NCBI RefSeq assembly: GCF_963678635.1
Contig: NC_087063.1
Coordinates: forward strand, 61,543,850-61,607,849
Source: Symsagittifera roscoffensis
Taxonomy: Eukaryota > Xenacoelomorpha > Acoela > Convolutidae
Length of the DNA: 64,000 nt
Direction: 5' to 3'
Every line of letters begins with the position of its first letter. Position 1 is the first letter of the stretch. Below the pieces are notes generated by a model. The model did no database searches. It was given only the letters and a program-made list of their open reading frames with translations, and had not been told where the DNA came from. Made by a program: the position numbers and the translations under genes. Shown here one piece after another: positions 10,691-24,200 of this stretch.

Positions 10691-11513
10691 ATAAATTCGT
10701 TGGCTGAATTGGCTCAATTTTCAAACAATCAGAATTCAAGAAGCTACTGTATCGACTGATTTTTTATTTTAGGTGCTATGAATATTAAGACCTATTGGAA
10801 TTCACCATTTTTGCAGCTGTATTTTTTACAACTGTTTCCTAAGTCCTTTTAAAACCTTGGTACTCTTAAATCTTCGGTACTCTTAAACACTTTGTTTCTA
10901 AAATTTTTTGGCACAGTGGTCGGTATGGTAAAAGATTGTGCCCCTAAGTGTAAACAAACGAAAATAAGAGTTGTAACTAGCCGAAAGTTATGTTAATTTA
11001 GTTGTTAACATAGTTGTTATATTTAACGCTTCTTCTGTTCTTTCTTTCAGATTCATGCTAATTGGGTCTAATCTGATGTTCATCAGCGTCAATGACGATA
11101 TCGTTATATCATTAGCTGGTTTTTGATCGTTGCCGGGCCAATCTTTGTTATTGGGATTTTTTCAAGGCTGTTATTTGCCGGTCTAAATTAATTATATCCT
11201 GTTTCTCATATCATAAATAATATACGTTTCCGGGTATGTCCTGAAATTAGTGGCATTTTTGTGGCAGTAGTTTCTTGTGAATGTATAATGAAGGGAAGGG
11301 AGGCGCATACTAAGACCTAGCATAGTAGCATTGATCATTCGTAGTTGCCGTTATTTGATTCGCAAGTTGTTGTTATTTTTTTTTTGGTATAGATTGTATT
11401 TAAATGTTTTCTCGGAAGTTATTCAATGTGTTGCCTTGTATAGTAATGCCATTTGAAGTTAGTGCTGTAAATCATTGCCGAAAAATTTCGGTAGTTTGCT
11501 GATAAACAAACAG

Positions 11514-11521
11514 TGACGTCA
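11514..11521. promoter_or_regulatory. Palindromic CRE motif (TGACGTCA)
   Basis: A perfect eight-base cAMP-response/ATF site lies 321 bases upstream of the predicted start codon and 66 bases upstream of a TATA-like box. Known CREs favour this distance to a TATA box, but one eight-base match can occur by chance. Confidence 0.3.
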
Positions 11522-11586
11522 GGCGTTTAAGTTATACTTCATCTACGCAGTCATAGTTGTTTGAAAATATATTTTCACTTTCTGTC

Positions 11587-11592
11587 TATATA
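11587..11592 (+). promoter_or_regulatory. TATA-like box
   Basis: TATATA within TCTATATACC, about 250 bases upstream of the predicted start codon. A transcription start near 11615-11625 would give a 5' leader of about 220 bases. No other core promoter motif was recognised. Confidence 0.25.
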
Positions 11593-11841
11593 CCGCAGAA
11601 AAGATTGAAGTGAGCTTTTGCGATTTGCTTACTTACTTTTGAATGCATTTTGTGTCGTCTTAAATGACTATACTTCTCACTTTTTTGATAAAAACAACTA
11701 TCGTTGCAATCATTGCCGATAATATGTATCATATGCTTCGCACGAATAGTTTTAGAGTTGCAAAACAAATTCAGTGAATGCAAGCAAAACAAAACCGTCT
11801 TTTTAAAAACCGTGAACGTGTATTATCGTTAAGTGGATGTT

Positions 11842-12206
11842 ATGTTGGAGCCGCATCTCGAATCAGCTGAGCGGGTGAGCGGAGAAATTGTTAAAAAGGA
11901 GTCGTATGCTGAAACTGCTGCCCTTTCCTTATTGGATGATGAGCATTTGGCTCTGGACCAATGGGATTGCTCTGATTTAGATGGCAGTTGTGTGGACCCA
12001 AACTGCATCTCATCGGATGTGAAGGAATCAAACAAATCAGGGGTGGGGGCGTCGTCTTGTGCCGGAACGACAGGGGGAGGGGCATGGCGAAGCAAAGTGA
12101 TCGCGGATTTGAAGGAAACGTACAATATTAAATACCAGTTCAGAAAGCACTTCTTGTGTACACATGCGAGAGTCTCATCTATACTGAAGCTCATCTTCTC
12201 ATGCAG
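11842..12206 (+). CDS. ZC3H12-like gene, exon 1 (residues 1-121 and part of 122)
   Basis: The start ATG has G at -3 and an in-frame stop 12 bases upstream. The encoded sequence is acidic and Ser/Gly-rich and has no recognised domain. The donor CAG|GTAAAC at 12206/12207 leaves two bases, which join exon 2 in frame. Without splicing the frame ends at the TAA inside the donor. Confidence 0.8.
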
Positions 12207-15200
12207 GTAAACAGGAATAAAAATGTCATTTTTAACAAGGGAAACGATATCTAGTCTACAATTTATTTGCAAGTTTAGTTTGTGGTAAAAGTTGGCAAAT
12301 CATGTTTCCACCAGAAAGAACATCTGAAAAAAAATTTCAAACTCCTCTAGTCATTTAAAGTTTCTATTTTAATTTTCATTGGTCATAACCGCTCCAATAG
12401 TTTTAATGAATATTCCAATTCATTAAAACCATGCGAAAGTGAAATTATAATTTCCTCAATCAATCAAGTTATTAAGAGTCAATGAACGTAAATCAGACTA
12501 TTATATTTTATTTCGTTTTTTTTTCAGGAAGTTTTTGTTAGGCCCAAATATATATTTTTTTCGATTTGACTACGGATTTTTTATTAAGTTTAGTTCATTT
12601 CCATTGTGAACAGGAAGACAAACTCCATTATTCAACTGCAAAGTTGTAATTGTCACGAAAAACGTGATGAACTTTTAGTTTTGAAAATGGAGTTTAATTT
12701 TAGATTTCTCAGTGAAATAAAAATTGTACTTATTGTCTGATCAACTGGATTGTATTATTCAGTATCTCGTCGGACCTGGAGGAGGATGGACTGGTGTCCT
12801 CGTCGGATGGTGCTTCTTCTACTAGTGGTGGTGGTAATATTGGGAAGCAGCAGAAGGAGAGGGAGTACTTCACAGTCACCATCACCCCAATCCAGTCCCA
12901 CATTATCCTGACTGAAGAGAGTGCACGTACCAACCTCGCCAAAGCTAAGGTTCAAATTTAAAAAATCTTTCCTGAGAATTTTTGACATCCATTGCTTTTA
13001 TCGTGAGCGGAACCTCTGTTGTCGGGTTTTTCCGAGCGTTTTGTTCAGCAATCATCTTGTTTTTAAGTCTAAATGAGCTTCGTAGGATTGTTCTTATTTT
13101 TTGTTGGCATGTTTTAACTGTTTCCTCTTGTAAAACTGTATATTAATTTTTTTTTGTAGAAATTTGTGCGGAACAACTACCATGAAGGTCCGTTCTACGA
13201 GAGGACTTTTGGCTTCCCTGCTGACTCCCTCATCTGCTATTGTCTGAACGGACTCATCTGGAGGTATGCTCTGGACATCACTCTGGAAAGTGAGATGAAA
13301 GTGTTCATCCGCTCGGCCGGAAACCGAGACAGACCGGATGAAGGCAAGGAGGATTACGAGGCGTGCAAGCATGCGATATGCAAGTTTCTTCTGATGGAAA
13401 AAGAGAAGAAAAATAATTATGACCCCAACTTCAAACATGGTCTGGGTAACTGCAGTAGTGACGATTGGGCGAGTTTGCCAGAGAACATAGCCAAGTTTCT
13501 TCCGTCACGAAGACACACTATGTACAATGGCGTTCTGAAGAGCTGTGGAGTAGAGAGTCGATTCTTTGTGCCAGGGTTGAGACATGTGATTCTAGACGTC
13601 AGCAACATTGCCATGGTGTAAGTATGGATTTATGAAACAGTATGTATTTAATATATATAAAATGTTTAAGCTGTTTTAGCAAGACATTCGCAGATCAAGT
13701 CATTGAAATGTATTGTTTTCTTTTTGGTACCCATATTTGCATATTTTTAGAACAATTGAAAGTTGGCCTGAGTTAATTTAAAAACCCTTCCATCCAAAAA
13801 CTTTGCGGCGGTTCAAGAATATGGTCAGAATCCAAGGTTGCATAAATATCTGATGTATATTCTCGATTGATTTAAATCCGATTTTTATTATTTTACTTTG
13901 ATTTTTTCGATTTTTATTGGAAACGTTTTTGTTTCAAGAATCAATTAATTTACGCAAACTTACTGATTCAGCAACCGAAAGAAGAACACAAGTTACCCAT
14001 ATTTTTCTATTCCCAGTCAATTTCTGAGACTGGAATGATTAAATCCGAAAGTGCTGAAAAACTTTTCCAGTTAAAAGTATGCCATGGAAGAGCGAAGTAC
14101 GTAACCAATGTAAATACTGCAAGCTGTGTTGTATGTTTACCGCGGCACTCGGCAGAATAACACTAGGGTTGATTTTTTTGATTTTTATTCTACGATTAAA
14201 GTCCGATTTAAATCATTGATTTAACTCAAATTGATTTTAATCATGCAACCCTGTCAGAATCTGTTCTTAAGAAGAATGCAGAAGCTAATGGTTATAATGT
14301 GTTTTACTGGTCGTGGTTTTTCTGATTTAAGTTAGATTTCGTCTCTTTGACTCATTCTCATTTTTAAGACATGGTCAGGAGAAGTTTTCATGGCCAGGAG
14401 TAAAGATCGCCTACGACCACTTCTGTGATTTGGGCCACGAGCAACTGACTCTGATAGTGCCACACTTCAGACGACACAAGACCACGAACCCAGCTGAACT
14501 GGAAATCATCGAAGAGTTCGAGAGGAAAGATGTGCTCAAATACACGCAGTCTAGACTGCCCCAGTCGAGTACACACGATGATAGATTCATGTTACAGGTT
14601 CGATACCCCCGCCCGCATGTGTTAATCAATCTTGCAGCAATCAATCCACGTGATTTTCCCAATCGGTCTCTTCATAGTGGGCTCTAAAGTAAATCATAGA
14701 TTTGATTTACCATTGTCTTCGATTTTTTGGCCTTTTATTTTGTAACCTATTACTTGCCTAGTCCCGGCAAGTAATAGGCCAGAAAGGTAAAAAATATACA
14801 TTTTGTTTATAAGTTACGTGAAGATGTTATCAAAATCAGCATGTTTTTGTTTGCATTGAAAATACTAAGAACGCAAATGATGCTTGCTTGTGTAATGAAT
14901 TTATATTGTACCGTTCATGGGACAGAAGTTGCAACTTGTGCTTTTCAACCAATGAAATGAACAAACCTTTTTTCACGCTTTTTTCGTTTTCTCTGTAACT
15001 ACTTGAGATACTTGGTTGAAACATTGATATATGATGGCTGAGTGTATTTAAAAGGATTTAACCGAGTTAAAAATTGAAAAATATTGTGTTCACACGTTAT
15101 TTGGTTATTCATTAAAGGGGTTCTTCGGAACCAAAACACCATTTTGACAAGTTTCGTTTGAATAGCCAAATAACGACTTGAAAACAATATTTTTCTTTTT

Positions 15201-18200
15201 GTGTCTCGGTTAAGTCCTTTTAAATTAAATCATATGTCAGTTTTTCAGCCATCAATCTCAAATAGTTAGAGATAACGATAAAAACGTGAAGAAAAATGTT
15301 CGTTCATTTCATCGGTTGAAAAATAACAGTTGAACCAGGGTTGGCAAAATGTAAGTTAAAAACAAAAATAACAAACTAACTGTTATTTATCGAAAAAAAC
15401 ATGTTGTTTTTGTTAAATTGTTAATTAAATTAACATATCCACAAGAGTTGAGTTTGTTGAACAGAAACGCCAACTTTCCGGCTTTCTCAACGCCGAGTTG
15501 AGCACGAAGCTTCCCATACGTCAGGTGAGATTTTTCGCTCTGTAGTTTGTCAAGTGAAACTGCAATTGGTTTGAAATTTTTTTTCATCCGTTCGAGATTC
15601 GCTACAATCGTTTCGGAACAAGCATGGCGTTGTGTTTTTCTAAGAATTACTCATATTTCTAAGAAATAGCTAACATCACTGTTAGAAATTGTAAATAACA
15701 CTGTAAGTTAAATTCAATGTTAAATAACAATGTTAAATAACATGCCAACCCTGAGTTGAACATTGCGTCCCATGCATGACTAGCTAACAACTCAACCTCA
15801 TCAAAAGAATTCTACTTTGTTTTAGCTGGCGCAGAAGGTGGGTGCAGTGATAGTGTCTAATGACAAGTTCTCTGACTTGGCCAGAGAGAACCCTGCATGG
15901 AGGGAGTTGACTAGAGACTTCGTCTGCACCTTCATCTTCGTCAAAGACGTGTAAGTGTACTGCTGTTGTCAACGGTGTGGTATAAGTTAGGCGTGCAGAA
16001 GTGTTTTATTTGAATGCCATGCTTTTTTGGGAAGAACCACCTTAAGTCACCCTACATCTTCCCTGATATTCAATACAATTAATTTTTTTAACGCAATGAT
16101 TAAGTCGGGGTTAGATTGTGACTTGCGTATTGCTATTGCAATCGGCTTCAAGACTTTTCCGTAAGAAAATGTTTCAGAAATTTTAGCACGTAAAATCTAA
16201 GTACTGTGGCCTGAATGTGTAGACTGATATGTAATTCAAAATCCCGATTGTATTAAAGATCTAGATTTACTGTGTTTTTTTATTGAGTGCATGTAATGAG
16301 TTCACTTAATTAGGTCTTGTTTTTTCCGGAAAATTAATTTGTCTCACACTTATTTCTTACGTAGTTCAGACTCTTATGTAGGTCGCCATGATTTTTTTCG
16401 GGAAAAGTCTTAAAATTTAATCGGGCTCAAATTTAATTTTTCGCGGTTTGACTTCTGATTTTTTTTAAATTCAGTTCATTTCTTTTATTGAAAGGAAGGC
16501 ACACTACTATCGAACATCAAAAAATATAAAGGCCACGAAAATTTTGATCGACCTCTTGTTTCGAAGTGGAATTTAGTTTTCAGATTTCCCAGCGAAATAA
16601 AAAACTTACCCATTGATCCAGTTTCTCAAATTAGGTTAATTATCAAAAAAAGTGATTGTCATAAAATTTTCTAGAAGTTAAAAGAGCTTTCAAGGGCATT
16701 TTTCCTTGAAATTCGAAAGTTGATATGTTTTCAAAACACAATCAGCATTTTTTCTTTTAACTTGCGTCCATTGGCTCTTTCGTCCATTGTCTGTTGGCTA
16801 TGTTCTTTTTTGGTGGTTTGAGTTATGAAGCTGCTTTTCAAATTCTTTTTAGTTGATGGAAAACTCTCGTTAAAAGCTCTTCGTGAATATGGCGTTAAAT
16901 GAATTTTGCCCGTCAGTCCCACAATGTCAATGGACTTTTTGTTTTTGAATGTCAATGAATGAAGTAAATTATAATATATGTTTGTTCACGCTTAATTTTA
17001 GTTTTTCTTTCGTTGACTTTTGTTTTTATTGAAGTTTTATTTAAATGTATTTGCTAAGGGAAAGGCACCTGACGCTTTGCAGTAAGAAATGGACAAAGTG
17101 CTTTAAAAAATATGAATTTTTTTTCAGTCTATTACCTATTGATCCAGTTTTCTCTAATTGTGTTAGTTCTTCGGAGAAAATGTCAATCATGAAAGATTCT
17201 TTAGTTCAAGAATGTTTTACGTGATATTTTTAAACTATTTTCGAAAGCTGAACAAGTATAGCTGGTAACTGTGTAAACTAGGCAAACTAGAAATTGCAAA
17301 CGGGTTTTTCTCGAAACTGAAGAATCACGACTGAAAGGTTTTTAATATGATTTATCCTTCGACCTAATCCGATGATTATTTAAGTACCTGATTTTGTGTC
17401 GAAAATTTAAATAAAAAATCAACCAATACAAAGTTCCTCTCCATTTTTTAAAAGGTTGGAACAAGAACAGATGCCTGTGAGCCGTGAACCAACAAACAGC
17501 CTTAGGATTAAAAGGCTTTGCCATTAGTTACTTCAGCACAGCTCTATTGGTACTCAAAAACAAACAAATGCAACAGAATCACAAATGGATTTGAGAAAAA
17601 AAACGGAACCAGTATAGCCGGTTGTGCAAATAGCACAATATTCCGACCGCATTCATAAAAAAAATCTTAAAAGACGTTTTTATTTTTTAAGTTAGTGTCG
17701 TGTTCAGAGTGTGATGTGATCAGAAAAGTATACCAACGCGCAGAAAATTAATGAAGTATGCTTAATATAATAAATTGTACTTGAAAAAATGAATGACAAA
17801 ACAATGAAAACCTTTTATAAGAAAAATTGTAAACGTTTTTCTAATTTTTGAAAAATAGTTTCTGTTTTTTTTTACAAAATAATTATTGCAAAAAAGCGGT
17901 AAATTAAACTTCAAAAACCAATTTTATAGTAACATAAGTTTTTTCAGCCTAAAAGAAAAAAAATTATTTAATGAACGTTTTTCGATTGCTTTACTCGCAC
18001 GAAATTTAACTGAAACTCAAAATATGAACTAGTTTTTCTCGACATTGACACTTTTTTGAAAATAATTTAATGCCTTTCGAGTCACGACTAAAAGCGTTTC
18101 AATTTGATCTATTATTCGACCCATTCCGATGATTATTTGTGGTACCTGATTTAGTGTGGAAAATTAAAAAAACAAATAAAGCCCAAACACACCAGAACAC

Positions 18201-21200
18201 AAAGTTCCTCGCTATTTTCAATGGTCGGAACATAAATGCTCAAATTTCTTTGAGTTCAATAAAATTTTTAACTCTCTGTTGGCTGTTTTAGATTTGGCTG
18301 TCTTACTGGAATAAATTGAGTTACTTTATCGGTGCATTTTGTTTGCTTGATTTTTGTTCCGACCATTTGAAAAATGGGAAGAAATTTGTATTCGGGTGTT
18401 TTACTTTTTTGTTTTTCTCGCAAAACCAGTTATTACAAATGATAATCTGAATGAGTCGAGTGAAATATCATTCAAACCCCTTTCAGTCGTGATTCAAACG
18501 ACATTATAAGAATTTCAAAAAGTTGTCCCAGTATCGAGAAAAACAGGTTTGAAATTTTATATTTGTGGTCTTAATTCGAGCATATTAAGCGAGCAAGCTG
18601 GGTTATAATAGTTTTTTTCTTCACACCTTTTTTGAGCCGTGAAGATTTAATGTAATTCGAGTAAAGTTTGTTTTTTGAGTTTTTAGCGTCTTTTTGAGTT
18701 CAAAAAACTGCAAAATGTTTTTTGTTGCTTCTTTCCTAGTAATTTTTCAACAAAAATTGTCGTCCAATTTGCTTATGTTACTATGGCCGTCAAGTATGCC
18801 TGAAGTTAAGTTTTTCGTTCAGATCCTTTTTTCAAATTACGCAAAAAAAACTTAACTATTTTGAAAATAAAACTTTTTTGTAAGACTAATATTGAAACAT
18901 TTTGTGCTACTTGCAAAGTAAGCGGCTATCCTTGTTTTATTTGCTATTGTTTTAAAGATTCGATAAACGTAGTGAAGACTTCGTTCAGGAAAAAATCTTC
19001 AAATTTATTCAGGCTCATATTTGATTTATGTGATCGACTTCTTATGTCGAAAATGATTTTAATTTTCGTATTTCCTACCTATTGATCCAGTTTTCTCAAT
19101 TTGAGTTAACTTAAGCAAAAAAGTGTCAATCTTAATTAATTCTTGAAAATCAAAGAATTTTAAAGGCATATATTTTTCGCTTTGAAATTCAAAAGTTGAC
19201 GTGTTTCCTTGCTTTCATTGACTTTTTTCCAATCGTCTGTTGGCTAGGTTTGTATGCATGCGTTTGGTTAGTTTTATGGAGTGTCATTTTTTTGATAAGA
19301 TAGATTATAGATTTTAATTTACTGGTAATGAATGAATTGTTTTTTTTTGTTTTCTTTGTCAGGTTTTTCTGCAAATTATTTAATTATAAGTCGAAACGCT
19401 GTTGAAATTTTGACAGCGGTTAGAATTTTTATTTGTTTCAAGCTCACTTCAATTTCATTGGCTAAGTCAGCTGGAAAATAAATCGAAGTTTCCGCTCTTT
19501 AATAAAAATGGCGGGAAAGCAGAGCTCGATTTTTTAAAAGTTAAGCTGTTTTTAAGATTACGCGGTATTGAAAAATGGCTTGGACTCCTATACCTGTATC
19601 AACTCACAGTATCACTTGGTTTTACGAGGTTAAGTATGAAGACTAAATATTAATGGCTACATGCAATTTTTTTTGCAACTATCAGACATTGTGACCAAAC
19701 ATTTTTCTAGTAAGAATTAGCCAGAAAGAAAAAGCTTAAGCGAAATAAGCTACGTAATGATAGTTTTTTCTTGAGTTTCTAGAGTTATTATAAGCGAAAA
19801 ACGCGACAGTAAAATTCTTATTTTTTCCGAAAGAAAGTGTCGGAAAATCTAAAACTAGTTCCTTTAGTTTATTTTTTTTCGAGTTCCTTTAGTTTATTAA
19901 CGCTTTCCCTAGTGTGTTCTTGTTATTAAGGATCTGCTGTTCCCGTTGAGGCATTTTTTGGGGGGCTGTAGCGGCGCCGATCTGATAATGTCAAGAGTTT
20001 TCATTAAATTGTATTTGAAATAATTATGTGTCAATTTCCTCTGCCGAATGGAGAAATATGTTGGGAAGTTCGTGAAATAATTGAACTACCTTCCCCAAAG
20101 TGTTCTTTAAATAAATTCAGAAACACAAGTAAGTGCAAATGATCGATGTTCCATGCCGGGGCGTTCAACAGTGCCGAAGCTCAACAGCGCCGAAAATGAA
20201 AATTTGTTGTACAGTGCCGAAAATTGAGGATATTGTACGATTTTGAGTTCTATTTGCAAATGTTGGCAATTCGTTTAAATACTGTTTTGTTTTGGAGTGA
20301 ATGTGAGAAGGAAATTTGTCAATTTGCTGAGACAATTTCTGTTTGTTCAGAAAAAATTATAACGCCGTTCTCGGGGAATTTTCGTTTGTTTAACAGGTGA
20401 CATCAATTAAAATGGCCATTTTTGACTTTTTCAACTTCCGTCGATTTGAATTAATTTACTTTCGGCACGGTTGAACATTTTCTTTTTCGGCATTTTTTTT
20501 TTACTTCGGCGTTGTTGCACTGCCCCTCCATGCCCATCTAACTCTTTACCCTCTGAGTTAAAAATGTAGGCAGGCGAAAATAGGAAATCATTATCAACAT
20601 TTCCGTTGAAAATTCCTGGAAAAACTTAACTCGATATTATTGGTATAGCAATAAGCATAACTTCATTAAGCAGATTTTAAACCGGTTAAAATAACATCTA
20701 GTACCTCGATATTGAACTATTCCAATTTAACCATGCAAATTAGGTTTTGTTGATTGGCTGGGGTTATCTCATGTTCGAAATCATAGAACTAGTCCATTTA
20801 ACAGAATTCGATTGTTTCTATATATTTGTAAAACAGAATCTGCTAGTTGTGTTTCGCATTGTCCCTATTTCGGCTTGTTGCTTAGCCACGGAATGCATAT
20901 TTCATGCCTGCTAGCTTCCCTAGCTTTTCCCCAATGACTAAATATATACCAAAAAAATGCTTTTCCGTTTACATGGAAGCGCAGTTTGCGATACATATGA
21001 ATGTTATTGAAAATGAAATATGCAAAATGTATAATGATGTTTATTTGCTTGGTAAAGTTTAATTCCAAGAAGCGTTCACGCTATAACGTCCGGATTCCGT
21101 AATGTGAACCTGAGTGAACAATACATGGTGTTACGGTTTCAGTATTATGCGGACATGTTTTGGATTAATATTCGGTGGTTAGATCAGTTCATAAATGATT

Positions 21201-24200
21201 TCTTGGCTAGCTTTATGAACCACTTCTCTGCGTCAAGCGTGTTGGTGTAAAATTGTTTACTATCAATTATGGTTCTCACAATTTGATGTATTCGCTTCAA
21301 CGCAAAATGATGGCTCAGCATGTTTTATACTTATTAAGCCATATATGGGACATAAAATCTAATGATTAGAAAATCTGTTTCTTGTAACCATGACAAGCAT
21401 TTAGCCATGTTTGTGACCAAGATTGCTTTACTTAATAGCCACAAAATAAAATCATAACATTAAAACAAAAAACATAACGCTTGATAGCTGTGTAATGAGT
21501 ATCCGGATCTGGATTGTTATTTTCTGCTAACGTTAGACGACCTCATGAAGTGAACATAATTTTGAACGGCTGGACTGCTGACAGCGCCAAGCCGGTTGAC
21601 GTAGCTCGTCGAGTCTTCTCTTATTTAAAGGTTTCGAACAAAAAATCAAATTGAGCTTGTTTTACTGCTCTGTAATGCTATGTATGGAGAATGAATGCTA
21701 AAATGCTGTGAAGCAATTCTGAACTTTACGCTGCGGTAGACTTTTTTAAGTGTTCGTAAACAAGAGGAGAAATGTGGTTGAAGTTATCCAGCCCGAAATG
21801 AATTTTTCCAGGGTCTTCAGCTGAAACGAATGCGCATCAATCTGATTGGCTGAGGTTAAACAATATTGATAATAACAATAATGGTTTATCTATTGATAAT
21901 AACAATAGTGGATCTATCGAAGGCTCTCCAGGCTTTCTAAAGATTTTTCGAATTACTAGTGCCTCTACACTGCAGTATTGCAATGAATTTAGACAAGTAT
22001 AGCCGTTCACTGTGCAAGTAGCTCATGAATGTTCCGACCTTAGTCTTAAAAATACAAAAAAATAGCTTTTTTTTCTCAAATTAGTCTCGTTATCTCGACA
22101 CAAGTTTTTTTCAATGATTTTGAATGTCGTTTGAATAACGGGCTGAAAGGGCTTCAATATGATAGATCAGTCGACCCATTCCGATGATTGTTTGTGGTAC
22201 CTGATTTTGCGTGGAAAACATAAAGAGAAAAACTAAAACACACCCGAATACAAAGTCCCTCCACAATTTTCAAATGGTATGAACAAAAACTCTGAAATAA
22301 AAATAAAGTCAGGAAAAAGGCACTTAAATTTTTTAAATAAATCAGCACATCACACTCAAGCTTCGACTCTGTTTACACCGCTTCCATAAATTAATTACTC
22401 AACTTTGAGGACTCTATAATACTCAGTGACTTGAATGCTCATAACCCTATTTGACTCTCTGATTTTGACAATTTGATGATTCAGATCATGTAGTTTTAAA
22501 TTAATTAAGTCGTAAAAATTTAAGTCGTTAAAATTAACTCGTAAAGTTAAGTCGTAAAAATTCAGTTATTAAAAATTTCTGTTAGCACCTTCAAAAAAAT
22601 TGTTTTTTTTTGAGGAAATATGTCGAGCATAGATACTTTGCTATAATTGTCGAATATGCGGAAATTCTTTATTTCATATATTATATTTATATCACGAATT
22701 AAGAAACGACAGAAATTGAAAAAAAATTGCTTTTCTTTATTTTGGTCGGAACTTGCCATGCTACTTGGGCAGCAATCAGTTTACCTTGTTTTATTTATTT
22801 GGCACCAAGTTTCAGTTGGACTTGAACAAGCGTCCGAATATGATCCAAACTTCAAACCGCTGTAGTAACCAATCCAAATTAGACTCAACTATCTCTATGT
22901 TAGACGAAAAGAACTGAACTAAGGTAAATTTGAAGGTTTTTTGGTTGAAATTGATGAAATTTGCGGGAAAGAAGAAAAAAGGCTATTCTTATCCCCCCTC
23001 ACGCCTTTGTAAACTACAAGAGGTTGTTTATAGCGTCTTGTATCTAAATAATACGGGCAAATGGCTTGCCTCATTTCAATTTGGGGCGCATTAACCCTCC
23101 ACTTACGCGTATTATAAGAACGCAATATATATCGCGTTAATTATCCAAAATTTGTCAAGTAAGCAATTTTTAAACAGCTATAACTTATTACACAAGCAAA
23201 GCTTGTGTGTTGCGACGCAATTATTGTTGCGACAAATTGTGTTAATTTTGAAAGTGTTCATTTTGTTCAACAACCAGCTATTAAGTACAGCCAATGCTAA
23301 GGATATTAACACAGACTATTATATTACAAATAGCTTTTTAACTTCGAAGTATCATGTATTTGTAGCGTAAAGGTAGGGAAGGAGACCCGCAACAAAATAA
23401 GAGGGTTCGAACTTGGGCAGCGTCGGATGTTTTTTATGAAATTTTTCGTGTACTAGCTAAAATGCGTCCGCCCTATAAATTCAGGTATGTTAGTTGGTAA
23501 TTTTTTTTTTCAAAATGGCTGGTACTGCTAATGCGTCATAAATGGCTTGCGTCACTTAGCAATTATGTAGACTCATAATAGGCTTGCATAACTTAAAAAA
23601 TTTTGTAGACTCAAAGTTTTACTCATTCAGTTTTTCCTAGTAGCGTTATGGGTCATATTCGCCTCTGTCGAAAAATCATCACAGGTGAAATATCTTTTTA
23701 AATTTGAGTTCAGCACAACAAAATCTTTCAGATGATGAAAAAATGATCCGTCAAAAAGGCTTACTTGAAAAGTCGAAAGTCGAATAAAAAAAAACACACC
23801 AAGCATAAATATTCCGCACTTCGAAAGTCGGAAGAAAAAAATTGAGTTCAGTACAAATTATAATTATTAATAATTCTAGAATGGAGATAATTGGGCCCAA
23901 TTAACTTGCCTCAATTCTATTTGCAATGGTGATTAAATTGGTTTGAAATTTGGAAATAAGAGAAGCTATTTTTGGTAAATCCAAGCAAAAAAACTACCAG
24001 AGCTCTTGAAAAACCCAAGAAAACAGAATTATGCCTTGAAAAAATCCAATACTAAATATTATTTTGGAGGCATAATTCTGGTTTTTAGAGTTCTTGTCGT
24101 TGTTTTTGCTTGTGTTTGTGAAGTGCAGCTTAGCGCTATCTTGAAAATTTGGTTCCGCTTTTATTGTGAACAAATGAAGCAAAACATGTTAGTGTTTGTG

